Shown here: positions 1-8,901 of the stretch, piece after piece
Layout of the letters: every line of letters starts with the position of its first letter
How positions within the stretch are numbered: the stretch's first letter is position 1
From: RUG14515 sp045117995
GTDB taxonomy: Bacteria > Bacillota_I > Bacilli_A > RFN20 > CAG-826
DNA: 64,000 nucleotides
NCBI GenBank assembly: GCA_045117995.1
Contig: JBGUOH010000003.1
Span: forward strand, 124,001 to 188,000
Direction: 5' to 3'
Notes under the pieces: model-generated
What the model was told of the DNA's origin: nothing
Database searches by the model: none
The model's input: only the letters and a program-made list of their open reading frames with translations
Translations under genes and position numbers: made by a program

Positions 1-1524
1 GCCAATGATGGTTCCATCCGTTTCAATAGTTCACAACAAGCCAATGCTGCTGGTGACGGCGTTACCGGTGGTGCCCATTTAATTTACAAGATTAATGTTC
101 ACGAAGCAGTCGCAAAAGCAGGCTTAGATTTCTATATCCAAGCTCACAACCAAAACAAAGCTATTTTCGACGCAGTCCCAGGTGACTCAGGCGCAGGTAA
201 AGATTTCGTTGATGGCCAAGTCGTTGACGCTACAAAACGTTATGCCTTGTACGTCAATGATGTCAGAATTCCATTAGGTGATGATCCAGGCGCTTCCACA
301 GCAAAAGCATGGTTCTCATTCCCAGTTGAATTCGCTCTTAACAAAGGTGTTAACAAGATTGAACTCGTCAGTATGGGTGGTTACAGAGCCAAAATGTACA
401 ACTTCAGACTTACAGGTTTACCACACTATGAACACGTTGCTAATTACAAACCATTAGCTCAAAAACTTAATAGTGATGAAAAAGTCGTTACAGTCGGTGA
501 AGATAAATTCCTCGGCAATAAAGCTATCGAAATCGCATTCAAAGATTTCCACGAAGCTCCAGTCAACCCAGATGGCACAAATCCTTGGTACATGAAGAAG
601 AATAGCTTTGCTACATGGACAATCAATGTTGACAAAGCTATTGAAGGCGCTAAATTATACTTCTCCTTACAAGCTTCATCCCCAACCCACCTCGAAAGAC
701 ATTTATTCAACGAAGCAAAATACAACGCTGAACATCCAGATGCTCCAGTTGCTCTTCCAGGCCAAAGCCCAGATACACTTGAAGAAGATGATTGGAGATA
801 CGCTGTCGCCGTTGGCGAAACAAATTTCCCAATCTTAAACAACAACACATGGAAAGAAAGTGGTGTCTTAGAACAAAATAAACAATACTATGCATATTTT
901 GCAGACATCAACTTATCCGCTGGTGCAAACGTCATTAAACTCACACAATGTAACATGGGTTACCGTATGAGATTCAACCAAAACGTTAGAATCGTTTACA
1001 ATACCGATGCTACAATCACTGGTGATGATTATGTCCCACCTGTTCCAAAAGTTAACTTCAAAGAATGGGTCAAAGATGACTTAACCGCTTGTATTCCAAA
1101 CGCTGCTAGCTTAACAAAAACAACTTATGCCAATGACATCGTTGGTTATAAGTGGAATAGTGCTACAAACGCTAAAGCCGCCTTCACATATGAAGCCGCT
1201 GAAGCTGGCAAAGTTACATTCAGATTATTACTTAGTGCCAAAAAAGGTAACGAAGCCAATACAACATTCTGGATTTACAATAACGCTGCTAAAACAAAAG
1301 TGTACTTAAACGACGTTGAAATTCCTGCTCCAGCAGAAAACTTCAATATGGCCGCTTGTACACAAGAATCTGCAACTGCTAAAGATGGTACCTCCACAAT
1401 GATGGAACCAGTTTGGTTCGATATCGCTGATGTCGATTTAATCCAAGGTGCAAACACCATTAGAGTTGAATTCATCGCTGGTAGTTACAGCTACTTCCTC
1501 TGTGGTGCTGCATTAGCTAGATAA
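1..1524 (+). CDS. Secreted carbohydrate-binding-like repeat protein (5' end outside window)
   Basis: Frame 1 is open from the first base, so this is the C-terminal part (507 residues) of a larger protein whose start lies upstream. Visible are about three copies of a beta-rich module. Each has a short strand of the type YVNDVRIPL / VAVGETNFPI / VYLNDVEIPA, then a predicted strand ending in GVNKIELVSMGG, GANVIKLTQCNMG or GANTIRVEFIAG. This spacing resembles CBM6/CBM35-like jelly-roll domains, which end in an N-x-I-x-(L/V) strand. No catalytic domain is visible in this part. The neighbours (lipoprotein phosphatases, GH3 enzymes) fit an extracellular role. The family assignment is inference; the repeats are seen directly. 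Confidence 0.6.
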   Translation, partial: ANDGSIRFNSSQQANAAGDGVTGGAHLIYKINVHEAVAKAGLDFYIQAHNQNKAIFDAVPGDSGAGKDFVDGQVVDATKRYALYVNDVRIPLGDDPGASTAKAWFSFPVEFALNKGVNKIELVSMGGYRAKMYNFRLTGLPHYEHVANYKPLAQKLNSDEKVVTVGEDKFLGNKAIEIAFKDFHEAPVNPDGTNPWYMKKNSFATWTINVDKAIEGAKLYFSLQASSPTHLERHLFNEAKYNAEHPDAPVALPGQSPDTLEEDDWRYAVAVGETNFPILNNNTWKESGVLEQNKQYYAYFADINLSAGANVIKLTQCNMGYRMRFNQNVRIVYNTDATITGDDYVPPVPKVNFKEWVKDDLTACIPNAASLTKTTYANDIVGYKWNSATNAKAAFTYEAAEAGKVTFRLLLSAKKGNEANTTFWIYNNAAKTKVYLNDVEIPAPAENFNMAACTQESATAKDGTSTMMEPVWFDIADVDLIQGANTIRVEFIAGSYSYFLCGAALAR

Positions 1525-1556
1525 TCAGTTAATAAGTTATCATTAATTTAAACAAT

Positions 1557-1588
1557 AACCAGGCGCTTCGGTGCCTGGTTTTGTTTTG
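1557..1588 (+). terminator. Intrinsic terminator after the repeat protein
   Basis: An eight-base stem (AACCAGGC with GCCTGGTT), extended by G-U and C-G pairs onto a TTCG tetraloop, is followed by TTGTTTTG. This is a textbook Rho-independent terminator. Confidence 0.9.
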
Positions 1589-1607
1589 CTCTCATCTAAA
1601 CTTTTTA

Positions 1608-1628
1608 GCGCATATGCACACAATAAAC
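1608..1628 (+). promoter_or_regulatory. Shared upstream element (GCGCATAT ... TGCACACAATAAAC)
   Basis: TGCACACAATAAAC at 1615-1628 matches TGCACATAATAAAC at 3055-3068 in 13 of 14 bases. Both copies sit 75-81 bases before the start of a paralogous lipoprotein gene and just after a GCGC motif. It is probably a promoter or operator; the binding factor is unknown. Confidence 0.4.
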
Positions 1629-1702
1629 TTATTTAAAAAGTAGAATAATCCTATTCATATTATCTAAATAGTGGAAAAATAATCTCATAAGAGGTACATA
1701 AC

Positions 1703-2968
1703 ATGAAAAAACAATCTTTCTTTGTTTTGTTGCTCAGTGCATTTATTTTAACTGGTTGTGTTAACGAATCTAGCAAACCTGCTTCTGAGTCAAAAGAGCC
1801 AGAATCAACTCAACAACAAACCAGTAATAGTGGTGAGCAATCCAATCCATCATCTCAAACATCACAATCATCTACTCCAAGTAGTTCAAAATCCTCATCA
1901 TCTTCTCAAGCCGGTCCAAGTGGTACAGCCTTAAGCCTTACCGCTCCTGAAAATGATATCCATACTGATCTACAGTATTCATATCTCAAGGATCCAGATT
2001 GGAGAAACATCAAAGCGTACATTCCTACAACAGGCGCTGATGGTGGTAATAAAGGCGATAAATCTCAACCAAAGGCTTTAGAACTTAAGTTTGATGAATT
2101 AGGCGCTGCTCAAACATATTATGTTCAAGTGTCTAAAGACAACACATTCGCTAATGCTGAAGTCTATACAACTGCTAAGAAATCTTATGACTTCTATAAT
2201 GCTGAAGTAGGCGTTAAATACTACTATAGAGCTGCAGTTAGTGAAGAAGCCTTAGCAACAGCTACCACTAAAGAATATCAAGTCGCTGATACCGCTCCAC
2301 GTAATTTAAAAATCGATGGTGTCATTAACTTCCGTGACCAAGGCGGTTGGAAGTCCTCATTAGTGCCTAATGGTGTAATTAAACAAGGTTTATATTACAG
2401 ATGCGCACAATTTAACAGTATCAAAGCCGCTGGCAAAGCGGAATTAAAACGCCTAGGTATCAAATTAGATATCGATATGAGAGATAGACCTCCATCATCT
2501 TCCCCAGCTTCATCCACTGATTGGAAAATCGAAATCATGGACGCCCACGTTGCTTCTGGTACAGAAAACGTTCGTTGGGAAGGTTCAAACGGCATCGCTG
2601 CTACATATAAGAAGATCTTTGAGGCCATCGCTAAAGCTGATGAAAAGCCAATCGCCTTACACTGCACCCATGGTGCGGATAGAACAGGCATTACGTCCTT
2701 CTTCTTAATGGGCTTATTAGGCGCTTCTGAAGAAGATATCGGTAGAGACTATGTCTTAACAAGATTCGCTGGCGAAAGAGCAGTCTTACCAACCGGCAGT
2801 GATAGCGAAATTGAAAAATGGTTCTCTAAAACCAACGCTTTAGCGGGTTCCACATTTGCAGAGAAAACATATAAGCACCTCAAAGATGACTTCGGCATCG
2901 CCGCGGACACACTTGAAACAATTAGAGAAAAATTCGTTCCAGGTTATACCAGACCAGCCGCTGCTTAA
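1703..2968 (+). CDS. Lipoprotein tyrosine/dual-specificity phosphatase (Y_phosphatase3-like)
   Basis: 421 residues. The N-terminus is a type II signal peptide with lipobox LTGC, so Cys19 should be lipidated and the protein anchored outside the membrane. A Ser/Gln/Pro-rich linker (residues about 22-75) follows, then a beta-rich fibronectin-like segment (about 80-190), then the phosphatase domain. That domain opens with NFRDQGGW (the family has NFRDLGG) and has the P-loop HCTHGADRTG, with catalytic Cys321 and Arg327 (CX5R). The general-acid loop is near DMRDRP. MptpB/LipA-type enzymes carry a Lys inside this loop (AGKDR); here it is HGADR, so lipid specificity cannot be assumed. A GAGG ribosome site precedes the ATG. 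A paralog lies immediately downstream. Confidence 0.85.
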   Translation: MKKQSFFVLLLSAFILTGCVNESSKPASESKEPESTQQQTSNSGEQSNPSSQTSQSSTPSSSKSSSSSQAGPSGTALSLTAPENDIHTDLQYSYLKDPDWRNIKAYIPTTGADGGNKGDKSQPKALELKFDELGAAQTYYVQVSKDNTFANAEVYTTAKKSYDFYNAEVGVKYYYRAAVSEEALATATTKEYQVADTAPRNLKIDGVINFRDQGGWKSSLVPNGVIKQGLYYRCAQFNSIKAAGKAELKRLGIKLDIDMRDRPPSSSPASSTDWKIEIMDAHVASGTENVRWEGSNGIAATYKKIFEAIAKADEKPIALHCTHGADRTGITSFFLMGLLGASEEDIGRDYVLTRFAGERAVLPTGSDSEIEKWFSKTNALAGSTFAEKTYKHLKDDFGIAADTLETIREKFVPGYTRPAAA

Positions 2969-2985
2969 TCAGTATCAAAAAACAC

Positions 2986-3018
2986 AAACCAGGCACTAAT
3001 TTGCCTGGTTTTTATTTT
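2986..3018 (+). terminator. Intrinsic terminator
   Basis: A ten-base stem AAACCAGGCA / TGCCTGGTTT closes a short loop and is followed by a T-rich run. Confidence 0.88.
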
Positions 3019-3035
3019 GACTATATCTAATAAAA

Positions 3036-3068
3036 GCGCGTATTTATGTGTATTTGCACATAATAAAC
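3036..3068 (+). promoter_or_regulatory. Shared upstream elements (GCGCGTATTTAT and TGCACATAATAAAC)
   Basis: GCGCGTATTTAT at 3036-3047 is identical to 15272-15283 upstream of the reverse-strand GH3 gene. The TGCACATAATAAAC element at 3055-3068 matches the one at 1615. This is a candidate operator/promoter block shared by surface-enzyme genes. Confidence 0.45.
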
Positions 3069-3148
3069 AACCACAAAAAATATAATAATCATATTTTATA
3101 AAGTTGAATAATGTGACAATATATTCCATAGAGAGAGGTTTTTTGAAA

Positions 3149-4315
3149 ATGAAAAAACAAGCATTATTATTTGTATTGCTCGGTTCTTTAGTTTTAACAG
3201 GCTGTGGTAATCACAATACATCTAAAGACGAAGGTCCAAAGGCTGACTTCGATCTTGGTGAAAAAGAATTCCACACTGATTTAATGGACAGTTATCTCAA
3301 AGACGATTGGAAAAACATCAAAGAGTATATTCCAGTTGTTTCTGCTGATAACCCAACAGGAGATGACAGAAATAAACTCCTCGGTGACGTTTCTAAACCA
3401 GAAGCCCTTAAGTTAGAATTTAAAGAAACTGAAGACGCACAAGAATACGTCGTACAAATCGCAAAGACAATTGACTTTGCTAACGCAAAAGAAGTTACAG
3501 TTAAAGAAAAATTCTATGACTTCTACAATTCTGAAATTAATCAACAATACTACTACAGAGCCGCTGCTACTAAAGAAGCTTTAGAAGCTGCTAAGATCTA
3601 CACATTCAAAGTAAAAGATGAAGCTCCACGCAACATTAGAGTTGATGGTGTCATTAACTTCCGTGACTGCGGTGGTTGGAAATCATCCTTAGTTGAAAAT
3701 GGCCGTGTTAAACAAGGCTTATATTACAGATGTGCTCAATTTGATAATGGTGGCAGAGCCAACATTACCGAAGAAGGCAAAGCTACAATTAAAGAACTAG
3801 GTATCAAAGTTGATATCGATATGAGAGACAGACCTCCAGCAAAATCTTCTGCTGCATCTGATGATTGGGATGTCGAACTCTTAAATGGTGCTGTTGCCTC
3901 TGGTACAGAAAACATTCGTTGGGAAGGTCAAAACGCTTCCGGCAGTGATAAGAAGATTGCTAAAACATACAAAAAGATCTTCGAAGCTATCGCTGAAGCT
4001 GATGAAAAACCAATCGCCTTACACTGCACCCATGGTGCTGACCGTACAGGTATTGTCTCCTTCTTCTTATTAGCCCTCTGTGGTGTCAGTGTTGATGACT
4101 GTGGTAGAGACTACTCCTTAACCAGATTCGCTGGTGAAAGAAAAGTCTGGCACGAAGATGAATTCGACAACTGGGTTAACAAAACCAACGCTTTAGAAGG
4201 CGCAACATTTGCTGACAAAATGTTCAAGCACATGAACGAAGACTTTGAAATCGATGCTGAAACACTCGAAACAATTAGAACAAAATTCGTTCCAGGTTAT
4301 ACAAAAGCTGCCTAA
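3149..4315 (+). CDS. Lipoprotein tyrosine/dual-specificity phosphatase, second copy
   Basis: 388 residues from the chosen ATG, which follows GAGAGAGG. An in-frame ATG at 3104 would place 15 extra residues before the signal peptide and was rejected. The lipobox is LTGC. There is almost no Ser-rich linker, unlike the paralog upstream. The phosphatase domain has NFRDCGGW, DMRDRP and the P-loop HCTHGADRTG with Cys293 and Arg299. It ends, like the paralog, in EKFVPGYT/TKFVPGYT. It lies in tandem with the first copy but each has its own promoter region and terminator. The role is inferred to be dephosphorylation of extracellular phosphotyrosine, phosphosugar or phospholipid head groups; the substrate is unknown. 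Confidence 0.85.
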   Translation: MKKQALLFVLLGSLVLTGCGNHNTSKDEGPKADFDLGEKEFHTDLMDSYLKDDWKNIKEYIPVVSADNPTGDDRNKLLGDVSKPEALKLEFKETEDAQEYVVQIAKTIDFANAKEVTVKEKFYDFYNSEINQQYYYRAAATKEALEAAKIYTFKVKDEAPRNIRVDGVINFRDCGGWKSSLVENGRVKQGLYYRCAQFDNGGRANITEEGKATIKELGIKVDIDMRDRPPAKSSAASDDWDVELLNGAVASGTENIRWEGQNASGSDKKIAKTYKKIFEAIAEADEKPIALHCTHGADRTGIVSFFLLALCGVSVDDCGRDYSLTRFAGERKVWHEDEFDNWVNKTNALEGATFADKMFKHMNEDFEIDAETLETIRTKFVPGYTKAA

Positions 4316-4338
4316 TCATTAGGCATAAAACAATTTAT

Positions 4339-4373
4339 AAAACGACGTTCTTAAATGAATGTCGTTTTTTCTT
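4339..4373 (+). terminator. Intrinsic terminator
   Basis: AAAACGAC...GTCGTTTT stem with a short AT-rich loop, followed by a run of T. Confidence 0.8.
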
Positions 4374-4476
4374 GCTCATTTCTAAACAAAAAATAGTCAA
4401 AAATGCTATAAGAGCAAATATTCAACTTTTGTATAGTAGCCATAATCACCTTCGTATCATTAAATAATCCATTTTT

Positions 4477-4493
4477 TATACACATAGTGTATA
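4477..4493. promoter_or_regulatory. Inverted repeat TATACAC-ATA-GTGTATA upstream of the AraC-type gene
   Basis: Perfect seven-base arms around three bases, in the 299-base gap before the regulator gene. It is a plausible operator. The gap also holds TATGCGCAATGATAAT near 4548, which resembles the GCGC motifs before the GH3 and lipoprotein genes. Confidence 0.35.
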
Positions 4494-4614
4494 TTTTAAA
4501 TTTAGCAACATTATAGAGGGCGATTTAGCAAAATTGTATTGTGGATAAATATGCGCAATGATAATATGAAGTAGCCAAATAACTAAGTTATTAAGGTAGG
4601 AGATTGTATTTGAC

Positions 4615-5580
4615 ATGAAACAATTAGATGTTGAATTAATTCGTTACGAAAAACTCAAACATGTTAAATTTTTAGTCAACCGCATTCAATTTAGAAAAGA
4701 ACATATCCACAACGAATTTGAAATCTTTATTGTGCTCAAAGGTAGTGGTATCGCCAAAATCAAAAATAAGTCCTATAACCTTAAAACAGGGGACGCTTAT
4801 TTAATCAACTCTGGTGAAGTGCATTCCTATATGCGTGATCCTCTCTATTCCTTAGATATGGAAAACATGGATGATGCACCTTTGTTCTTATTTGCTCAAA
4901 TTTCCAACCATTGTTTAAGAGAATATTTCCCACAAATTAGAACAACTGTTTTTAATTCCTGTAACTTAAGAGACTACTTAAGTGAAGAAGAATTAAAATC
5001 TTTGATTTTGTTATTAGTGAGTTCTGCGAAAGCATACTTCACTGAAGAACCTTTATATCAATTAAAGATTCTTTCTAACGTCGCTAAGGTTTTAACAAGT
5101 TGTTATAAGAATGTGCCATATGAAATCATCTCTGAAGCACAAAAGACCAACTTAAAACAAAAGAACTTAAGAGTGGAACGTATCATCTCTTATATCGATG
5201 CGAACTTTGAAACACAAATCCGTTTACAAGATCTCGCCGAACAAGAGAACTTATCACCAACTCACTTCTCACATTTGTTCACTTCATTGTTCGGTGTGAC
5301 ATTCCAAAACTATGTCAACATTAAGAGAATGGAACAATGTATCCGTTTAATGCCTAATAAAGAGAAGACATTATTAGAAATCTCTTATGAATCAGGCTTC
5401 TCTGATCCAAAATATATGAACAGGATGTTCATTAAACACTTTGGTTACACACCAAAGGAATACCGTAAGAGATTAGGCATGGAACAAAAAGAGATTAGTC
5501 AAATCACTCGTGAGTTTGAAAGCATCTATTCCATCGCGGATTCTGTCCAAGCCTTAACGGACTTTGAACGAAACTTATAA
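4615..5580 (+). CDS. AraC-family transcriptional regulator
   Basis: 321 residues. Residues about 20-75 form a cupin-like sensor domain (HIHNEFEIFIVLKGSG ... GDAYLINSGEVHSY), as in sugar-responsive AraC proteins. Residues about 190-290 hold the double helix-turn-helix, with the typical second-helix signature LLEISYESGFSDPKYMNRMFIKHFGYTPKEYR in shorter, clearly recognisable pieces (ISYESGFSD, FGYTPKEYRK). It is encoded just before a GH3 gene and after the lipoprotein phosphatases, so control of these surface enzymes in response to a sugar is a reasonable inference. GGAG lies about 15 bases before the start. Confidence 0.9.
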   Translation: MKQLDVELIRYEKLKHVKFLVNRIQFRKEHIHNEFEIFIVLKGSGIAKIKNKSYNLKTGDAYLINSGEVHSYMRDPLYSLDMENMDDAPLFLFAQISNHCLREYFPQIRTTVFNSCNLRDYLSEEELKSLILLLVSSAKAYFTEEPLYQLKILSNVAKVLTSCYKNVPYEIISEAQKTNLKQKNLRVERIISYIDANFETQIRLQDLAEQENLSPTHFSHLFTSLFGVTFQNYVNIKRMEQCIRLMPNKEKTLLEISYESGFSDPKYMNRMFIKHFGYTPKEYRKRLGMEQKEISQITREFESIYSIADSVQALTDFERNL

Positions 5581-5597
5581 AAACAAACTAAATATTC

Positions 5598-5626
5598 AAC
5601 ATCGGGAGACCGATGTTTTTATTTTA
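5598..5626 (+). terminator. Intrinsic terminator with GAGA tetraloop
   Basis: ACATCGG / CCGATGT stem closed by GAGA, followed by TTTTATTTT. Confidence 0.88.
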
Positions 5627-5750
5627 TAAAATAGTTCCACCAAACACACATGTATACGTACCTATTTCGCACGAAAGTCATGCGCGTGTATAGGACAAAT
5701 ATAGTTAAATAAAAGAGGAAAAAAGCACAAATAATTCAAACGAAATATTT

Positions 5751-5785
5751 TTGCTCATTTTTTATCCGCGCAAATATAATGCGCA
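5751..5785 (+). promoter_or_regulatory. Promoter of the first GH3 gene with flanking GCGCA/TGCGC repeat
   Basis: TTGCTC (5751-5756), 18 bases, then TATAAT (5775-5780). The -10 box is flanked by GCGCA (5768-5772) and TGCGC (5780-5784), an inverted repeat in a good place for repressor or activator binding. A related GCGCGTGTAT lies at 5682-5691. Confidence 0.65.
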
Positions 5786-5800
5786 AGAAAGGAATAGCTT

Positions 5801-8800
5801 ATGGCAAAACCAAAATTATGGTTAGGTCTATCCACCGTTGGTATCGCTCTTACCTCATTGCTTTTAGCTGGTCGTCAACTCGCTGAAGTCAATGCTGGTC
5901 TTATCAACGACGTCTTAGGCCTATCCACACAAAGAATTGGCACTATTGATAGTGCTGAAGTCGAAGGTTCTGCTTACAAAGACGCTAATGGCTCTTTATC
6001 AGATGCTGGTTGGTATCACATGATTGCTGATGCTTACAACTTCTGTGAAGAAGCAGTCGAACAAGGCTCAGTTCTCTTAAAGAATGAAAACAATGCACTC
6101 CCATTAGCAAAAGAAGAAAGACACGTTACTCTTCTTGGTCAAGGTAGCAAGAACTTATTCATGCGTTCTGGCGCCGGCGGTGCCGCTCCAAACCCAAACT
6201 TAAAAGTTACATTAGACAAGGCTTTTAAAAAGAATGGTTTCTCAATCAATAAAACCCTCTTCGACAAGTACTCTACTCTTACTGGTAGACAAATGACCAC
6301 TCCAAGTACAAAAGTTGAAGCTGAGTATAAAGCTAGTCTTTATGATCAAAATGTCATCGATTCATTCAAAGAATACGGTGATGCCGCTATCGTTACATTC
6401 GTCCGTATCGGTACAGAAGACAGTGACCCACCAAAGAAACAATTAGACATCACTGCCGATGAAATTAAAGTCTTAGAATTAGCTAAGGCTCAAAAGGATC
6501 TTGGCGTCTTTAAGAAAATCATTGTCCTTATCAACTCCCCAATGCCAATGTCTATGGACTGGGTTAACAACCAAGATTACGGCATCGATGCCTGTGTCTA
6601 CGTTGGTGTTCCTGGTTACTACGGCGCTTCTGGTATCCCACACGTCTTAGCTGGTGAAAAACAACTCGTTAAATATGACGCTGGTGAAAAGAAGATGGTT
6701 GGCCAAACAAAACCAGACGGCACTCCAATTATGGAAGTCGTTAACCCATCCGGTCACTTAGTTGATACATTTGCCGCTAACGCTTCTTCTTCCGCCGCTT
6801 ATCAAAACTTTGGTAACAGCAGCTGTGTCGTTTATAAAGAAGGCGTCTACGTCGGTTACAAATACTACGAAACCAGATACGAAGACCAAGTCTTAGGTCA
6901 AGGTAACGCTGATGGCAAGAACGGTTGCTTCATGAATGAAAACAACTGGGACTATGCTACAGAAATGGGTTATCCATTCGGTTATGGTCTCTCCTATGGC
7001 GAAATCGAACAAAAGATGACCGACCTTAAGTACAACGCTAGTGATGATACAATCACCGCGACAGTTGAAGTTGAAAATAAAGGCAACATGAACGCCAAAG
7101 CGTCCGTCCAACTTTATGCTCAACAACCATACACCGATTTCGATAAAGAAAACGGTTTAGGTAGACCATCAATCGCTTTAATGGGCTATAACAAGATTGA
7201 TGTTCCTGCTAAACAAACACGTACAGCCACAGTCACATTTGATCGTTATTTCTTAGCGACCTATGACTATAAAGTGAACAAACAATACATTTTAGAAAGT
7301 GGTGACTACTATTTCGCAGTTGGTAATGGTGCTCACGAAGCATTAAATAACATTATCTCTGTCGCTCACCCAGATAAAGCAGGCAATTTAGTTGACCATA
7401 ATGGTCAAGCCTATGCTGGTAAAGCCGCTGCTGTTAAGAAATTAACCATCGCCAATGATAGTTCAACATTCAACGCGTATAAGAATTCTCATTATGATGA
7501 AAATTATCCAGTTGAAAACCAATTTGACGATGCTGATTACAACTTCTTAGCGAAAAAGAATAACAAATCACAAATCACTTACTTAGATAGACAAGATTGG
7601 CAAGGCACATGGCCAACCACAACCACAACATCTCCAGCTTCTAGTAGTGATAAGAATATGACTCAATACTATTCCAAGCCAGCTGATGCTCCAACTTGGG
7701 AAGAAGTTAGAGATGGTCATATCGATTATGACAAGCCATACATCGATGATGATGGTAATGAATATTTAATTACCTTCAACGATATGGCTAAAGTTCCATT
7801 AGAGGGCGAAATTACTGAAGGTAAATTCGCTGGTAAGAAAGGTGAAGACATTTGGAATGCTTTCATCGCTCAAATGGACTTAGATGACCTCATTATCTCC
7901 ATCTCTGATAACCGTGGTATCTTAGACGTTAAGAAAGTTCAAAAGAAAGGTAACTCCGTTGCTGAAGGTCCAGAAGGCCTCCTCTCCCGTTATCAATATG
8001 GTGATAAGAGATGGGCAACAGGTTTCCCAACCGGTCCAACATATACAGGTACATGGGACCACGAAATGCAAGCCAAGTTTGGTGCATTCTATGGTGAAGA
8101 CGCACTCTTCTGTGGTGTTGCTTCCGTTAACGCTTCCGGTGCTAACATTCACCGTACAGCTTACACATCACGTTCCTCTGAATATATGTCAGAAGACGGT
8201 ATCTTAAATTACAACACTGCTGGTAACATCATTGGTGCTGCAAGAAAGAAAGGCTTAGTCATGAACATTAAGCACTGTTTCTTAAACAACCAAGAAGCCG
8301 GTAGAAAAGGTGTTGAAACATACTGTAACGAACAAGCTATTAGAGAAATCTATTTAAGACCTTTCGAAGGTGCATTAACTAAAGGTCACGGCATGGGTAT
8401 CATGACATCCTACAACAGAATTGGTGCCAGATATGCTGCTTGCCACGCTCCATTAATGCAAAACGTTATGAGAGGCGAATGGAAATATAAAGGTTTAATC
8501 ATCGACGATGCTTACGCAGTTGGTGATGGTAACACAAACAATTACTCCAATGGTCCAGCCATGCTCCACAGTGGTACAGACTTATTCTGTTTAGACGGTG
8601 GCCGTGGTTCTCAACTTAAAACATACATTACTGGTCAACACGATGGTTACCTCTTAAGAGATTTACAACGTGCTAACAAATATGTCATGTATGCTATTTC
8701 TAGATCTTGGATGGGCGGCGTTAATAGCGGTGACATTGGTAAAGCTCCATGGTGGAAGATCACCATCGATGCCTTAACAATTAGTGCCGGTGTCGCAACT

Positions 8801-8884
8801 GTCGCTCTCTTCGGTATGTATGTCTTTACCGAAATCGTTTCTAAAAAGAACAAACCAGCTCCAAAAGCTGATGCTGCTGAGTAA
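5801..8884 (+). CDS. Membrane-anchored glycoside hydrolase family 3, domain-swapped
   Basis: 1027 residues. The order is: transmembrane segment (about 5-24), GH3 C-terminal alpha/beta sandwich (from about 80; GSVLLKNENNALPL at 89 onward), a fibronectin-III-like domain after PFGYGLSYG (about 390-520), then the GH3 N-terminal TIM barrel (about 660-930), then a second transmembrane segment (about 987-1010) with a basic tail. This is the reverse of the usual GH3 order; reversed order is known from ruminal beta-glucosidases (Ruminococcus albus, Butyrivibrio BglA). The nucleophile position is Asp903 in LIIDDAYA, where most family members have (S/T)DW. It probably hydrolyses beta-glucosides or related oligosaccharides at the cell surface; the exact substrate cannot be read. 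It is followed after 17 bases by a membrane protein gene. Confidence 0.9.
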   Translation: MAKPKLWLGLSTVGIALTSLLLAGRQLAEVNAGLINDVLGLSTQRIGTIDSAEVEGSAYKDANGSLSDAGWYHMIADAYNFCEEAVEQGSVLLKNENNALPLAKEERHVTLLGQGSKNLFMRSGAGGAAPNPNLKVTLDKAFKKNGFSINKTLFDKYSTLTGRQMTTPSTKVEAEYKASLYDQNVIDSFKEYGDAAIVTFVRIGTEDSDPPKKQLDITADEIKVLELAKAQKDLGVFKKIIVLINSPMPMSMDWVNNQDYGIDACVYVGVPGYYGASGIPHVLAGEKQLVKYDAGEKKMVGQTKPDGTPIMEVVNPSGHLVDTFAANASSSAAYQNFGNSSCVVYKEGVYVGYKYYETRYEDQVLGQGNADGKNGCFMNENNWDYATEMGYPFGYGLSYGEIEQKMTDLKYNASDDTITATVEVENKGNMNAKASVQLYAQQPYTDFDKENGLGRPSIALMGYNKIDVPAKQTRTATVTFDRYFLATYDYKVNKQYILESGDYYFAVGNGAHEALNNIISVAHPDKAGNLVDHNGQAYAGKAAAVKKLTIANDSSTFNAYKNSHYDENYPVENQFDDADYNFLAKKNNKSQITYLDRQDWQGTWPTTTTTSPASSSDKNMTQYYSKPADAPTWEEVRDGHIDYDKPYIDDDGNEYLITFNDMAKVPLEGEITEGKFAGKKGEDIWNAFIAQMDLDDLIISISDNRGILDVKKVQKKGNSVAEGPEGLLSRYQYGDKRWATGFPTGPTYTGTWDHEMQAKFGAFYGEDALFCGVASVNASGANIHRTAYTSRSSEYMSEDGILNYNTAGNIIGAARKKGLVMNIKHCFLNNQEAGRKGVETYCNEQAIREIYLRPFEGALTKGHGMGIMTSYNRIGARYAACHAPLMQNVMRGEWKYKGLIIDDAYAVGDGNTNNYSNGPAMLHSGTDLFCLDGGRGSQLKTYITGQHDGYLLRDLQRANKYVMYAISRSWMGGVNSGDIGKAPWWKITIDALTISAGVATVALFGMYVFTEIVSKKNKPAPKADAAE

Positions 8885-8901
8885 TAAGGAGGTAACTGAA
8901 A

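Noticed and set aside
3104..3148. Earlier ATG for the second phosphatase
   Set aside because: It would place 15 polar residues before a complete lipoprotein signal peptide; ATG 3149 has the GAGAGAGG site.
5801..8884. Inactive GH3 because SDW is absent
   Set aside because: The Asp is present at the aligned place (Asp903 in IDDA); only its neighbours differ, so loss of activity is not supported.
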